A DNA stretch of 6,152 bases from SAR86 cluster bacterium (GCA_016779285.1 JADHNV010000054.1:1-6152); one strand, 5' to 3'; positions 1 through 6,152 are shown, numbered from the stretch's first letter. Translations and numbers: made by a program. The notes: generated by a model from the sequence alone, not told the origin.

Positions 1-422
1 AGGAATTGAGGTTTTTTGAACTGAATTATTTTTTTTGTTTTCGCTGCAGCAATTACTAGGTCAGTTTGCCTGCACAAAAATGCTGGTATTTGAATTAGAT
101 CACAAACATTTGAAACGGGATCTGCTTGAGATGGCTCATGAATATCAGTGATGACAGGTACATTAAACTCTGATTTAACTCTTTCAAGTATTTTCAAACC
201 TTCATCAAGCCCTGGACCTCTAAATGAAGAAATAGAGCTTCGATTGGCTTTATCAAAAGACCCTTTAAAAATCCAATTAAGATTTAATTTGTCTGTTGTT
301 TCAGCAAATTTTTCTGCAACGGTCATCACAATTGATTCAGACTCCAAAACATTGACCCCACCCATTAGCGTCATAGGTTCTTGATTTCCAATCTTAAAGT
401 TTTCTAGTTTCAAAGTTTTCAT
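1..422 (-). CDS. kdsA: 3-deoxy-8-phosphooctulonate (KDO-8-phosphate) synthase, N-terminal half, truncated by window edge
   Basis: KdsA condenses phosphoenolpyruvate with arabinose-5-phosphate to give KDO-8-phosphate, a cytosolic step in making the KDO sugar of lipopolysaccharide. The first 140 codons are visible; the E. coli enzyme, as I recall it, has 284 residues, so about half is missing past the left edge. Seen directly: GGVNVLES (21-28), FKGSFDKANRSS (52-63), RGPG (68-71), TDIHEPSQ (92-99), QIPAFLCRQTDL (111-122) and KKPQF (136-140). These correspond to E. coli substrate and PEP residues K55, K60, N62, R63, D95, Q113, R120 and K138, with a constant offset of two. Asn24 occupies the position of E. 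coli Asn26, where metal-dependent KdsA enzymes have Cys, so this should be the metal-independent type. The ATG overlaps the pyrG stop as ATGA, implying translational coupling. No Shine-Dalgarno is evident. Identification is secure. Confidence 0.96.
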   Translation of the reverse strand, partial: MKTLKLENFKIGNQEPMTLMGGVNVLESESIVMTVAEKFAETTDKLNLNWIFKGSFDKANRSSISSFRGPGLDEGLKILERVKSEFNVPVITDIHEPSQADPVSNVCDLIQIPAFLCRQTDLVIAAAKTKKIIQFKKPQF

Positions 423-2053
423 CTTTTTATCTTAATGGCTTTTGCAATAAAATCATTAAAAATTGGGTGGCCATCTCTGGGGTTAGAGGTAAATTCCGGA
501 TGAAATTGACAACCTAGAAACCACGGATGTTTTTTAATTTCAATCATCTCAGCTAAATTACCATCCAATGATGTACCAACAATATCCATCCCCCCAGCAA
601 TTAAATCCTTCTTATAATCTGGATTAACTTCATATCTGTGGCGATGCCTTTCTGTGATAGTTATTTTTTTATAGAGTTTATATGGCAAAGAAGATTTTTT
701 AATCAAGCATTTCTGGCCGCCTAAACGCATGGTTCCACCTAGATTTGAGCTTTCACTTCTATGTTCAATTTTACCAGACGCATCTTTCCACTCTGTCACC
801 AAACCAATAACGGGATGATTGGTCTTGATATTAAATTCAGTACTATTAGCATTTTTTAATTTCAATACATTTCTGGAGAATTCGATGATAGCAATTTGCA
901 TTCCGAGACAGATTCCAAAATAAGGCAACTTGTTTTCTCTAGCAAATTGGCATGCATAAATCATTCCTTCAATGCCTCTGCTGCCAAAGCCCCCTGGCAC
1001 AAGCACGCCTTGATATGGTCTCAACATTTTTGAAACATTTGCCTTAGTTATTTTTGTGGCATCTATCATTTGTATGTCGACTTTTGCAAGATTTACAATT
1101 CCAGCATGATCAAGAGCTTCATTTAATGATTTATAAGAATCTTTTAAATCTACATATTTGCCCACAACTGCAATCGAAACTTTTTTCTTAGGATTAAGTT
1201 TTGCGTCTACCACCCGCTTCCAATCATTTAATCTTGGAGATTTGACTTTCAATAAATTTAATTTTTTAAGAAGAATCTTATCTACCCCTTGTGCATACAA
1301 AAGCAAAGGAATGGAATATACAGTTTCAGCATCATGCATGGAGATAACACTCTTGGGATCAACTGAGCAAAATAAAGCTATTTTTTTCTTTTCATCATTT
1401 GGTAGCTCTTTTTCTAATCTGCATATCAAGCAATCTGGCTGAAGCCCCAAAGATCGAAGTTCTTTAACAGAATGTTGTGTAGGCTTGGTTTTGAGTTCCT
1501 CAGACACTTTAATATATGGTACCAAGGTAAGATGAGCCAAGGCGGTAGTGGTTGATGGAAGTTCAAGCATCATTTGCCTAATTGCTTCGATAAATGGCTG
1601 GCTCTCAATATCGCCAACCGTTCCTCCTATTTCGACAATTGCTATATCAGCTCCTTTGGCACCCTCTTTAATCCTTCTTTTAATTTCATCTGTAATATGA
1701 GGGATAACTTGAACAGTGCCCCCTAAATAATCACCACGTCTTTCGTTTTGAATAACTTTTTCGTAAACCTTGCCTGCAGTAAAATTATTTTTCTTGCTAG
1801 CTTGAAAGCGAACAAACCTTTCATAGTGACCTAGGTCCAGATCAGTCTCTGTTCCGTCATCGGTTACAAAAACTTCCCCGTGCTGAAAAGGACTCATGGT
1901 TCCAGGATCAACATTGATGTATGGATCGAGTTTATTTAAAGAAACTTTTAAACCCCTTGCTTCAAAGAGAGCACCAATAGACGCTGCTGCAATGCCTTTG
2001 CCGAGTGAAGAAACAACACCACCGGTGATAAAAATGTACTTTGTTTGAACCAT
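419..2053 (-). CDS. pyrG: CTP synthase (glutamine-hydrolysing)
   Basis: PyrG converts UTP to CTP using ATP and ammonia released from glutamine, the last step of cytosolic pyrimidine nucleotide synthesis. The protein is 544 residues, essentially the length of the E. coli enzyme (545). The N-terminal synthetase domain (about 1-270) begins with the P-loop-like GGVVSSLGKG (11-20), followed by KLDPYINVDPGTMSPFQHGE (41-60), Asp73 in TDLDLGHYERF and Glu141 in EIGGTVGDIES, the expected Mg/ATP ligands. The C-terminal class I glutamine amidotransferase domain (about 290-540) has GGFGSRG (354-360), the nucleophile Cys382 in FGICLGMQ, the lid-region motif NLGGTMRLGG (437-446), RHRHRYEVNP (469-478) and the His518/Glu520 pair in HPEF. 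Nothing is missing. It follows the ferritin-like gene after 60 nt and overlaps kdsA by 4 nt; pyrG-kdsA adjacency is common in gammaproteobacteria. The ATG is supported by the standard N-terminus, but no Shine-Dalgarno precedes it. Confidence 0.98.
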   Translation of the reverse strand: MVQTKYIFITGGVVSSLGKGIAAASIGALFEARGLKVSLNKLDPYINVDPGTMSPFQHGEVFVTDDGTETDLDLGHYERFVRFQASKKNNFTAGKVYEKVIQNERRGDYLGGTVQVIPHITDEIKRRIKEGAKGADIAIVEIGGTVGDIESQPFIEAIRQMMLELPSTTTALAHLTLVPYIKVSEELKTKPTQHSVKELRSLGLQPDCLICRLEKELPNDEKKKIALFCSVDPKSVISMHDAETVYSIPLLLYAQGVDKILLKKLNLLKVKSPRLNDWKRVVDAKLNPKKKVSIAVVGKYVDLKDSYKSLNEALDHAGIVNLAKVDIQMIDATKITKANVSKMLRPYQGVLVPGGFGSRGIEGMIYACQFARENKLPYFGICLGMQIAIIEFSRNVLKLKNANSTEFNIKTNHPVIGLVTEWKDASGKIEHRSESSNLGGTMRLGGQKCLIKKSSLPYKLYKKITITERHRHRYEVNPDYKKDLIAGGMDIVGTSLDGNLAEMIEIKKHPWFLGCQFHPEFTSNPRDGHPIFNDFIAKAIKIKR

Positions 2054-2089
2054 CAGTTTTTAAGTTATGATGGGAACACAGAATATCAG

Positions 2090-2117
2090 ATTCTATAGCT
2101 AATAAAAACTAGGTTAA
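2090..2117 (-). promoter_or_regulatory. weak candidate sigma-70-type promoter for pyrG-kdsA
   Basis: This lies at the only spacer longer than 50 nt in the window. Read on the minus strand there is a -10-like TAGAAT (2090-2095, five of six bases matching TATAAT) and a -35-like TTAACC (2112-2117, four of six matching TTGACA) separated by 16 nt. The -35 element runs into the stop codon of the upstream gene. Transcription would start about 30 nt before the pyrG ATG. In DNA this AT-rich such matches arise by chance, so the call is tentative; it would give pyrG-kdsA its own promoter in addition to read-through from upstream. Confidence 0.22.
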
Positions 2118-3193
2118 GCAGATTCTTCAAATAAGGGTCTTGATAAGTCAGCCCAATCTATGTCAGCATCACTTTTAGCTGTGGCGTATTCTAAAATACC
2201 TAGATCTTCAAATTTGTTTTTAACAGAATCTCGAAGGAGCCCTATTCTTCTTAGGTTTGGCATGACTCTTTGGAATAGCAATTTTTGAAAAAGCTTTGTA
2301 ATGTCTGAGCTTAATTGAAATTGCCTTGCATCTTCAGCATTCCAGCCAAAATGCTCAAAAACTTCCATCGAAACAAGCCTTTCTCTGCTTAACCAACATG
2401 CCTCATAGGCGAATTGAGCGCGGTCCTCTTTTTCGTCTTCTGTTAAGGTGTCAACAAATTCCTCTAAATAATTAATCCCAAAAGTAACATGTCTAGCTTC
2501 ATCTCGAATAATCAAGCCAAGCATATCTCGCAATACTGGGTCCTTTGCTAGATCTCTTGAGGTTTGAAATGCTGCCAATGCAAGACCTTCAATTATAATC
2601 TGCATACCAATAAACTTAAGATCCCATCTTGGATCAGTAAGAATTTTATCTAGAATTGATTTCAAAGCATTCCCAATTGGATACATAAGCTTTGTTCTTG
2701 TTTGGATATATTTATTAAAAGCTTCTACATGCCTTGCCTCATCAAATGTCTGAGATGCAGCATACAGTTTTGCATTATAAGTTGGAGCGCATGATGTCAG
2801 TTGAGAGGCAACCAGAAGAGCTCCTTGCTCACCATGAAGGAATTGGCTTAGACTCCAAGCATTTCGATGATTTAAAAATTCAACTTTTTTCTCATCAGAT
2901 AATTTTTGATATGGAGCATAATCATCCCAAAAAATTGGAGACGGTTCGGTTAATGGTTCAAAGGATCTTGACCAATCAACATCAACCTCAACATTCCAAT
3001 TTAGCTCCTTGCCTAATTCATAAAGTTTTTTGATTCGATTATCCTGGACACTATAATCCCAGTTATAAGCTCCAGATAAAGGGGTTTGGAAAATTTCTGC
3101 AATATCATCTGCAATACCCTCTGTCATGTATGGAGGAAGATCTTCTTCCAGTTGAATATCTCTGGGGTTATTTTTTACATAATCAATTTTCAT
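2114..3193 (-). CDS. ferritin-like diiron protein, probable oxygenase/oxidase of unknown substrate
   Basis: This is a 359-residue soluble protein with no signal peptide or membrane segment. I recognise a ferritin-like four-helix diiron fold from its ligand pattern: Glu122 (GEQGA), Glu152 and His155 (DEARH), Glu202 (IEGLA), and Glu232 and His235 (RDEARH). All six canonical carboxylate and histidine ligands are present, and the two half-sites are exactly 80 residues apart. This layout is shared by diiron oxygenases and desaturases, AurF-type N-oxygenases and ribonucleotide reductase R2. A Glu as first ligand, where classical R2 has Asp, and the absence of a neighbouring nrdA argue against R2. 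About 90 N-terminal residues rich in Trp, Asp and Pro and a C-terminal tail of about 90 residues flank the core. The ATG overlaps the alr stop as ATGA, so it is probably co-translated with alr; pyrG follows 60 nt later. Neither neighbour suggests a substrate. Fold and metal site are confident; reaction and partners are unknown. Confidence 0.88.
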   Translation of the reverse strand: MKIDYVKNNPRDIQLEEDLPPYMTEGIADDIAEIFQTPLSGAYNWDYSVQDNRIKKLYELGKELNWNVEVDVDWSRSFEPLTEPSPIFWDDYAPYQKLSDEKKVEFLNHRNAWSLSQFLHGEQGALLVASQLTSCAPTYNAKLYAASQTFDEARHVEAFNKYIQTRTKLMYPIGNALKSILDKILTDPRWDLKFIGMQIIIEGLALAAFQTSRDLAKDPVLRDMLGLIIRDEARHVTFGINYLEEFVDTLTEDEKEDRAQFAYEACWLSRERLVSMEVFEHFGWNAEDARQFQLSSDITKLFQKLLFQRVMPNLRRIGLLRDSVKNKFEDLGILEYATAKSDADIDWADLSRPLFEESA

Positions 3194-4239
3194 ATATTTA
3201 AGTAATCTCGCTTTACTCTTTGGTTCATTTTGGTCATAAGCTCATAAGAAAGCAAACCATTTTTTTGTGTGTTTTCTAAAATTGACATATCAGGTGACCA
3301 TAATTCACACCAATCCCCAATTTTACAATCAGGGATTTCTGTAATATCAATTGAAATCAGATCCATGCTAACTCTGCCAATAATTTGAGACTTATGGCTA
3401 TTAACTATTACAGAGGTTCCATCTATAGCTGTTTGAGGGAATCCATCAGCATACCCACAGTAAACAACGGCAATCTTTGTAGGTTTATTTGTTTTTACCC
3501 TTCCGCCATATCCAATCCTTTCATTTTTTCCTAATGATTGAATAGAAATAATTTGACTTCTAAATGTCATGGCAGTTTTTAAACCAGGAAAATTGATCCC
3601 TCCATACATTGCAATACCTGGCCTAACCCAATCATAGGCTTGATCTGCAAAGTTAAAAACTCCTGCAGAATTCAATATGCTACGCTTCATATTTTTGGAA
3701 ACTTTGTTCCAAGCATGATCAAAATTTTTAAATTGCATTACATTTAATTCATCCTTAGGATTATCAGCGCAAGCTAAATGGGTCATCAAAACATTTGAAT
3801 CTTTAAAAAGTAATTGGAAGTGATCAAGATCATCTAATCTGATACCAAGTCTATTCATTCCAGTATTTACTTTAATCCAATGTACCAATTTATCTTTGTA
3901 TTGCTTTGCCAAAGGTAATTGAGAGACTGAATGAATAACTGCCCAAATATTATTTTTGTTTAAAGTTTCATAAGCCTCCGAGGAATATACCCCTTGCATA
4001 GCTAGAATAGGTTTTAATGAGCTTTCTCTAATCTTTAAAGCCTCTTCCAGTCTAACCACACCATATCCATCTATTACTTTATCTAATGCTTGAGTAGTCT
4101 TTTCAAGGTCATGTCCATAGGCATTGCTTTTTATAATGCCCATGATTTTGCAATTTGTAGGTAAGTTGTCTCTAATTATTTTGATGTTATCTCTTACAAG
4201 CTCAAAGTCGATTATGAGCTCAGAATTTGGTTCAATCAT
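3190..4239 (-). CDS. alr: alanine racemase, PLP-dependent
   Basis: Alr interconverts L- and D-alanine in the cytosol, supplying D-Ala for peptidoglycan. The 349-residue length is normal for the family. The N-terminal TIM-barrel carries the PLP-binding Lys37 in IIKSNAYGH (35-43), Lys123 and Arg130 in IKVNTGMNRLG (122-132; in the Geobacillus enzyme the equivalent Lys is carbamylated), and Arg206 in VRPGIAMYGG, which contacts the pyridine nitrogen. The C-terminal beta domain has the second catalytic base Tyr263 in CGYADGFP and the GRVSMD segment (288-293) lining the active site; it ends in the usual RVKRDY. The start ATG shares one base with the dnaB stop (TAATG), and the end overlaps the ferritin-like gene by 4 nt, so all three are probably translationally coupled. 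dnaB-alr linkage is a familiar arrangement in gammaproteobacteria, which favours the biosynthetic Alr over a catabolic DadX. No Shine-Dalgarno is visible. Confidence 0.97.
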   Translation of the reverse strand: MIEPNSELIIDFELVRDNIKIIRDNLPTNCKIMGIIKSNAYGHDLEKTTQALDKVIDGYGVVRLEEALKIRESSLKPILAMQGVYSSEAYETLNKNNIWAVIHSVSQLPLAKQYKDKLVHWIKVNTGMNRLGIRLDDLDHFQLLFKDSNVLMTHLACADNPKDELNVMQFKNFDHAWNKVSKNMKRSILNSAGVFNFADQAYDWVRPGIAMYGGINFPGLKTAMTFRSQIISIQSLGKNERIGYGGRVKTNKPTKIAVVYCGYADGFPQTAIDGTSVIVNSHKSQIIGRVSMDLISIDITEIPDCKIGDWCELWSPDMSILENTQKNGLLSYELMTKMNQRVKRDYLNI

Positions 4240-5606
4240 TATATTGAGTCGTAATAACTATCGACTGCAAAATCTTCGAACCTAGTAAACTCTTTAAGGA
4301 AGGTAAGATTTATTTTACCAATAGGCCCATTTCTTTGTTTGCCTATGATGATTTCAGCTTTGTTGCCCTCTTCAGAATCTTCGTTATAAACCTCGTCTCG
4401 GTAGATAAATAAAATTACATCTGCATCTTGTTCAATTGCACCCGAATCCCTTAAATCAGCCATAATTGGTCTTTTGTTGGGTCTTTGCTCCACAGCACGA
4501 TTTAATTGAGATAATGCAATAACAGGAACATTTAATTCCTTTGCAAGCATTTTTAATGATCGAGAAATTTCAGAAATTTGATTCACTCTGTTCTCTTGGG
4601 AAGCAGGCAATTGCATTAATTGAAGATAATCAACAACTATCAAAGATAATCCTTTGGGTTCTTGACGTGCAATTCGTCTGGCTCTTGCTCTTAGCTCCAT
4701 GGGTGAAAGCATTGAGCTATCGTCTATGTACAGAGGCAAATCTTTTAATTTAGATGATGATTCCATAAATTTTTTGAGATCAGTTTGATTCATTGAGGCT
4801 GATCTAACTTTTTGTTGATCAATTTTAGCATTGCTAGCCAATAGTCTTGTGGTTAATGATTCAGCTGGCATCTCAAGACTGAAGACTAAAACGCCTCCAG
4901 GTATTTCTTTATTTAGAATAAAGTTTTCAACAATATTCATTGCTAAAGCAGTTTTACCCATGCTCGGTCTGGCAGCAACTATTATCAGGTCTCCGTTTTG
5001 CAGTCCCTGCAATTTGCCATCAAGATCCTTATATCCTGTCGATGCTCCAAGTAAGGAGGAGCCATTTTTTGCAATTTCATTCATTCTCTCAATTGATTGA
5101 GGAATAAGCTCATCTAACTTTTGAATGCTGGTTGATGTTCTACTGGCCTCATCATTTAATGAAAAGATTTTAGTTTCAGCCTCATCAAGTAATTCAGCAG
5201 CATCTTTGCCTTGGGGATTAATAATGAGTTCTGAAATCTCTGAATTAATCTTCAGCAACCTTCTTGAGATGGATTTTTGCCTAATCATTCCGGCATACGC
5301 TTCTAAATTTGCAGCAGATGGACTGGTGGAGGCTAGATCAATTAAGTAATTCTTTCCTCCTACTCTGGTTAAAAGGTTTTTGCTATCTAATCGATCTGAA
5401 ACAGTTAAAGGGTCAAGAGGTTTGTTTGAGTTAACAAGTTCACCCATAGATTGAAAGATATTTTGATGATCTTGTCCCTCAAAATCAGTGAATTCAATGA
5501 TTTCGCTGACAGCATCATACCTTTCAGTTTCAAGCATTAAACCACCCAATATAGCCCTTTCAAGCTCCCTGACTTGCTCTGTATTTTCTATAGATTTAAT
5601 AGACAT
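4239..5606 (-). CDS. dnaB: replicative DNA helicase DnaB
   Basis: DnaB is the hexameric ATP-driven 5'-3' helicase of the replication fork, working with primase, the helicase loader and polymerase III. From the ATG at 5606 it has 455 residues (E. coli 471) with a slightly short N-terminal tail. The N-terminal primase-interacting domain includes LERAILGGLML (15-25) and TSPSAANLEAYA (94-105). The RecA-like domain shows Walker A ARPSMGKT (212-219, Lys218), catalytic Glu245 in FSLEMP, Walker B IVVDYLQLM (323-331, Asp326), SQLNR (366-370), RDSGAIEQDAD (386-396), the arginine finger Arg403 in IYRDEVY and GKQRNGPIG (422-430). There is no intein. A TTG at 5630 in the same frame would add MYDVRIIY; I prefer the ATG because those residues do not resemble the family and TTG is a rarer start. 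No strong Shine-Dalgarno precedes either (only TAAGA 9 nt before the ATG). rplI lies 36 nt upstream; alr shares one base. Confidence 0.96.
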   Translation of the reverse strand: MSIKSIENTEQVRELERAILGGLMLETERYDAVSEIIEFTDFEGQDHQNIFQSMGELVNSNKPLDPLTVSDRLDSKNLLTRVGGKNYLIDLASTSPSAANLEAYAGMIRQKSISRRLLKINSEISELIINPQGKDAAELLDEAETKIFSLNDEASRTSTSIQKLDELIPQSIERMNEIAKNGSSLLGASTGYKDLDGKLQGLQNGDLIIVAARPSMGKTALAMNIVENFILNKEIPGGVLVFSLEMPAESLTTRLLASNAKIDQQKVRSASMNQTDLKKFMESSSKLKDLPLYIDDSSMLSPMELRARARRIARQEPKGLSLIVVDYLQLMQLPASQENRVNQISEISRSLKMLAKELNVPVIALSQLNRAVEQRPNKRPIMADLRDSGAIEQDADVILFIYRDEVYNEDSEEGNKAEIIIGKQRNGPIGKINLTFLKEFTRFEDFAVDSYYDSI

Positions 5607-5642
5607 ATATATGATTCTTACATCATACAATCAAGATAACAA

Positions 5643-6089
5643 CTACTCAGCCTGAACGGAAACCTCAACAACACATGAAACTTCGGGATGAAATAATAAA
5701 GTAATTGAATAATCTCCAAGATCTTTTAAAGGCCCATCGGGTAACTGAATAACACTTTTATCAATTGCATGATCAATCGCGCTAAATGCTTCTGAGATCT
5801 CTCTCGTACCAACTGAACCATACAATGCACCCTCTTCAGTCACTTGAACTTTAATCTCAACCCTAGCCCCTGATACTGTATCAGCCTTACCCTGTGCATT
5901 TGCTATTTCGTCAGCAGAGGCTGCAGCCAGTTCTGATTTCTTACTCTCCACATACTTAAGGTTTTCTTCAGAAGCAAACATTGCCTTCTTTTTTGGAATA
6001 AGAAAATTCCTAGCATATCCTGAGCTCACCTCAACAACATCTCCAATTTCACCTAATTTTTGGATTTTATCTAAAAGTATAATTTTCAT
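5643..6089 (-). CDS. rplI: 50S ribosomal protein L9
   Basis: L9 is a large-subunit protein that binds 23S rRNA near the base of the L1 stalk and reaches out from the ribosome, helping to keep reading frame. The protein has 148 residues against 149 in E. coli. The N-terminal rRNA-binding domain is clear: KIILLDKIQKLGEIGDVVEV (2-21) and GYARNFLIP (24-32). A long helix follows (about 41-75, Ala/Glu/Lys-rich), then the C-terminal domain with EEGALYGSVGTREI (85-98) and LPDGPLKDLG (115-124). It starts 3 nt after the rpsR stop and precedes dnaB, the usual order. Base composition is noticeably less AT-rich than in its neighbours (about 40% G+C by hand count), as expected for a highly expressed, conserved ribosomal gene. 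No Shine-Dalgarno is visible; coupling to rpsR is likely. Confidence 0.98.
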   Translation of the reverse strand: MKIILLDKIQKLGEIGDVVEVSSGYARNFLIPKKKAMFASEENLKYVESKKSELAAASADEIANAQGKADTVSGARVEIKVQVTEEGALYGSVGTREISEAFSAIDHAIDKSVIQLPDGPLKDLGDYSITLLFHPEVSCVVEVSVQAE

Positions 6090-6092
6090 GAT

Positions 6093-6152
6093 TTATCTAT
6101 GTGAATCTGTGTATGGTAACAAAGCTAAAAAGCGAGCAATCTTGATGGCTTT
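6093..6152 (-). CDS. rpsR: 30S ribosomal protein S18, C-terminal end only, truncated by window edge
   Basis: The last 19 codons and the TAA stop of S18 are present, reading KAIKIARFLALLPYTDSHR. This matches the very conserved S18 terminus (E. coli, from memory, ends RAIKRARYLSLLPYTDRHQ). S18 binds the 30S platform together with S6. The rest of the gene lies beyond the right edge. The stop is 3 nt from the L9 start, the standard rpsR-rplI arrangement. Two positions that are Arg in E. coli are Ile and Ser here. The reading frame was found by translating the reverse complement of the window end; it is too short for ordinary ORF calling, but the match is unambiguous. Confidence 0.95.
   Translation of the reverse strand, partial: KAIKIARFLALLPYTDSHR

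Noticed and set aside
148..384. Plus-strand ORF of 78 codons
   Set aside because: It lies wholly opposite kdsA, whose antisense reading frame encodes unmistakable KdsA motifs. No recognisable domain and no independent support.
1158..1442. Plus-strand ORF of 94 codons
   Set aside because: Antisense shadow of pyrG with no family resemblance.
2054..2113. Terminator between the ferritin-like gene and pyrG
   Set aside because: There is a T-run (AGTTTTTATTAG) on the transcribed strand but no GC-rich stem ahead of it.
2734..3033. Plus-strand ORF of 99 codons
   Set aside because: Antisense to the ferritin-like gene; composition and content look like a shadow frame.
2114..3193. Ribonucleotide reductase R2 subunit
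   Set aside because: The first metal ligand is Glu rather than the classical Asp, the second half-site spacing is shorter than in R2, and no nrdA-like gene is adjacent.
4541..5349. Three plus-strand ORFs (4541-4753, 4831-5100, 5125-5349)
   Set aside because: All are antisense to dnaB, whose helicase motifs span the same bases.
4239..5606. Intein in dnaB, a known insertion target
   Set aside because: Length and continuous alignment of Walker A, Walker B, SQLNR and RDSG motifs leave no room for one.
5622..5627. TATGAT as a -10 element for a dnaB promoter
   Set aside because: Five of six bases match, but the best -35 at 17 nt spacing (CTGAGT) matches only three of six and lies in the rplI end. 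Too weak to call.
5607..5630. TTG start giving an eight-residue N-terminal extension of DnaB
   Set aside because: The extension (MYDVRIIY) does not resemble the family, TTG is a rarer start, and the ATG at 5606 gives a normal N-terminus. Not fully excluded.
1..6152. CRISPR array, tRNA or rRNA gene, insertion sequence, or defence cassette
   Set aside because: No direct repeats, transposase-like reading frames or structural RNA signatures were seen; nearly every base belongs to an identified minus-strand gene.

Overview
The window is a compact, fully co-directional stretch of bacterial chromosome. Every real gene lies on the minus strand, so transcription runs from high to low coordinates: rpsR (C-terminal end only), rplI, dnaB, alr, an unnamed ferritin-like diiron protein gene, pyrG, and kdsA (N-terminal half only). 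It is AT-rich: several 60-base lines counted by hand in pyrG, the ferritin-like gene, dnaB and alr are about 27-33% G+C, while rplI averages about 40%. Almost every base is coding.

The gene content points to a Gram-negative bacterium, because kdsA makes the lipopolysaccharide sugar KDO. Two well-known neighbourhoods, rpsR-rplI-dnaB-alr and pyrG-kdsA, together with the proteins' close similarity to the E. coli versions as I recall them, suggest a gammaproteobacterium. Low G+C and very short spacers fit a streamlined, possibly marine lineage of the SAR86 kind. That placement is inference, not something I could test.

Layout from right to left: the end of ribosomal protein S18 (6093-6152), L9 after 3 nt (5643-6089), replicative helicase DnaB after 36 nt (4239-5606), alanine racemase sharing one base with dnaB (3190-4239), the ferritin-like diiron protein overlapping alr by 4 nt (2114-3193), a 60-nt spacer that is the largest gap in the window, CTP synthase (419-2053), and KDO-8-phosphate synthase overlapping pyrG by 4 nt (1-422, running off the left edge). 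No rho-independent terminator is visible, so read-through along the whole block is plausible. A weak promoter candidate sits in the spacer before pyrG.

The genes are mostly housekeeping: translation (S18, L9), replication (DnaB), D-alanine for peptidoglycan (Alr), CTP for nucleic acids, phospholipids and CMP-KDO (PyrG), and KDO for lipopolysaccharide (KdsA). The exception is the ferritin-like protein, whose substrate I cannot name. It carries a complete six-ligand diiron motif set and sits at the junction of the two conserved clusters. I found no defence system, mobile element, CRISPR array or RNA gene, and I do not think the window holds an undescribed multi-gene system. The ferritin-like gene is the item most worth following up.
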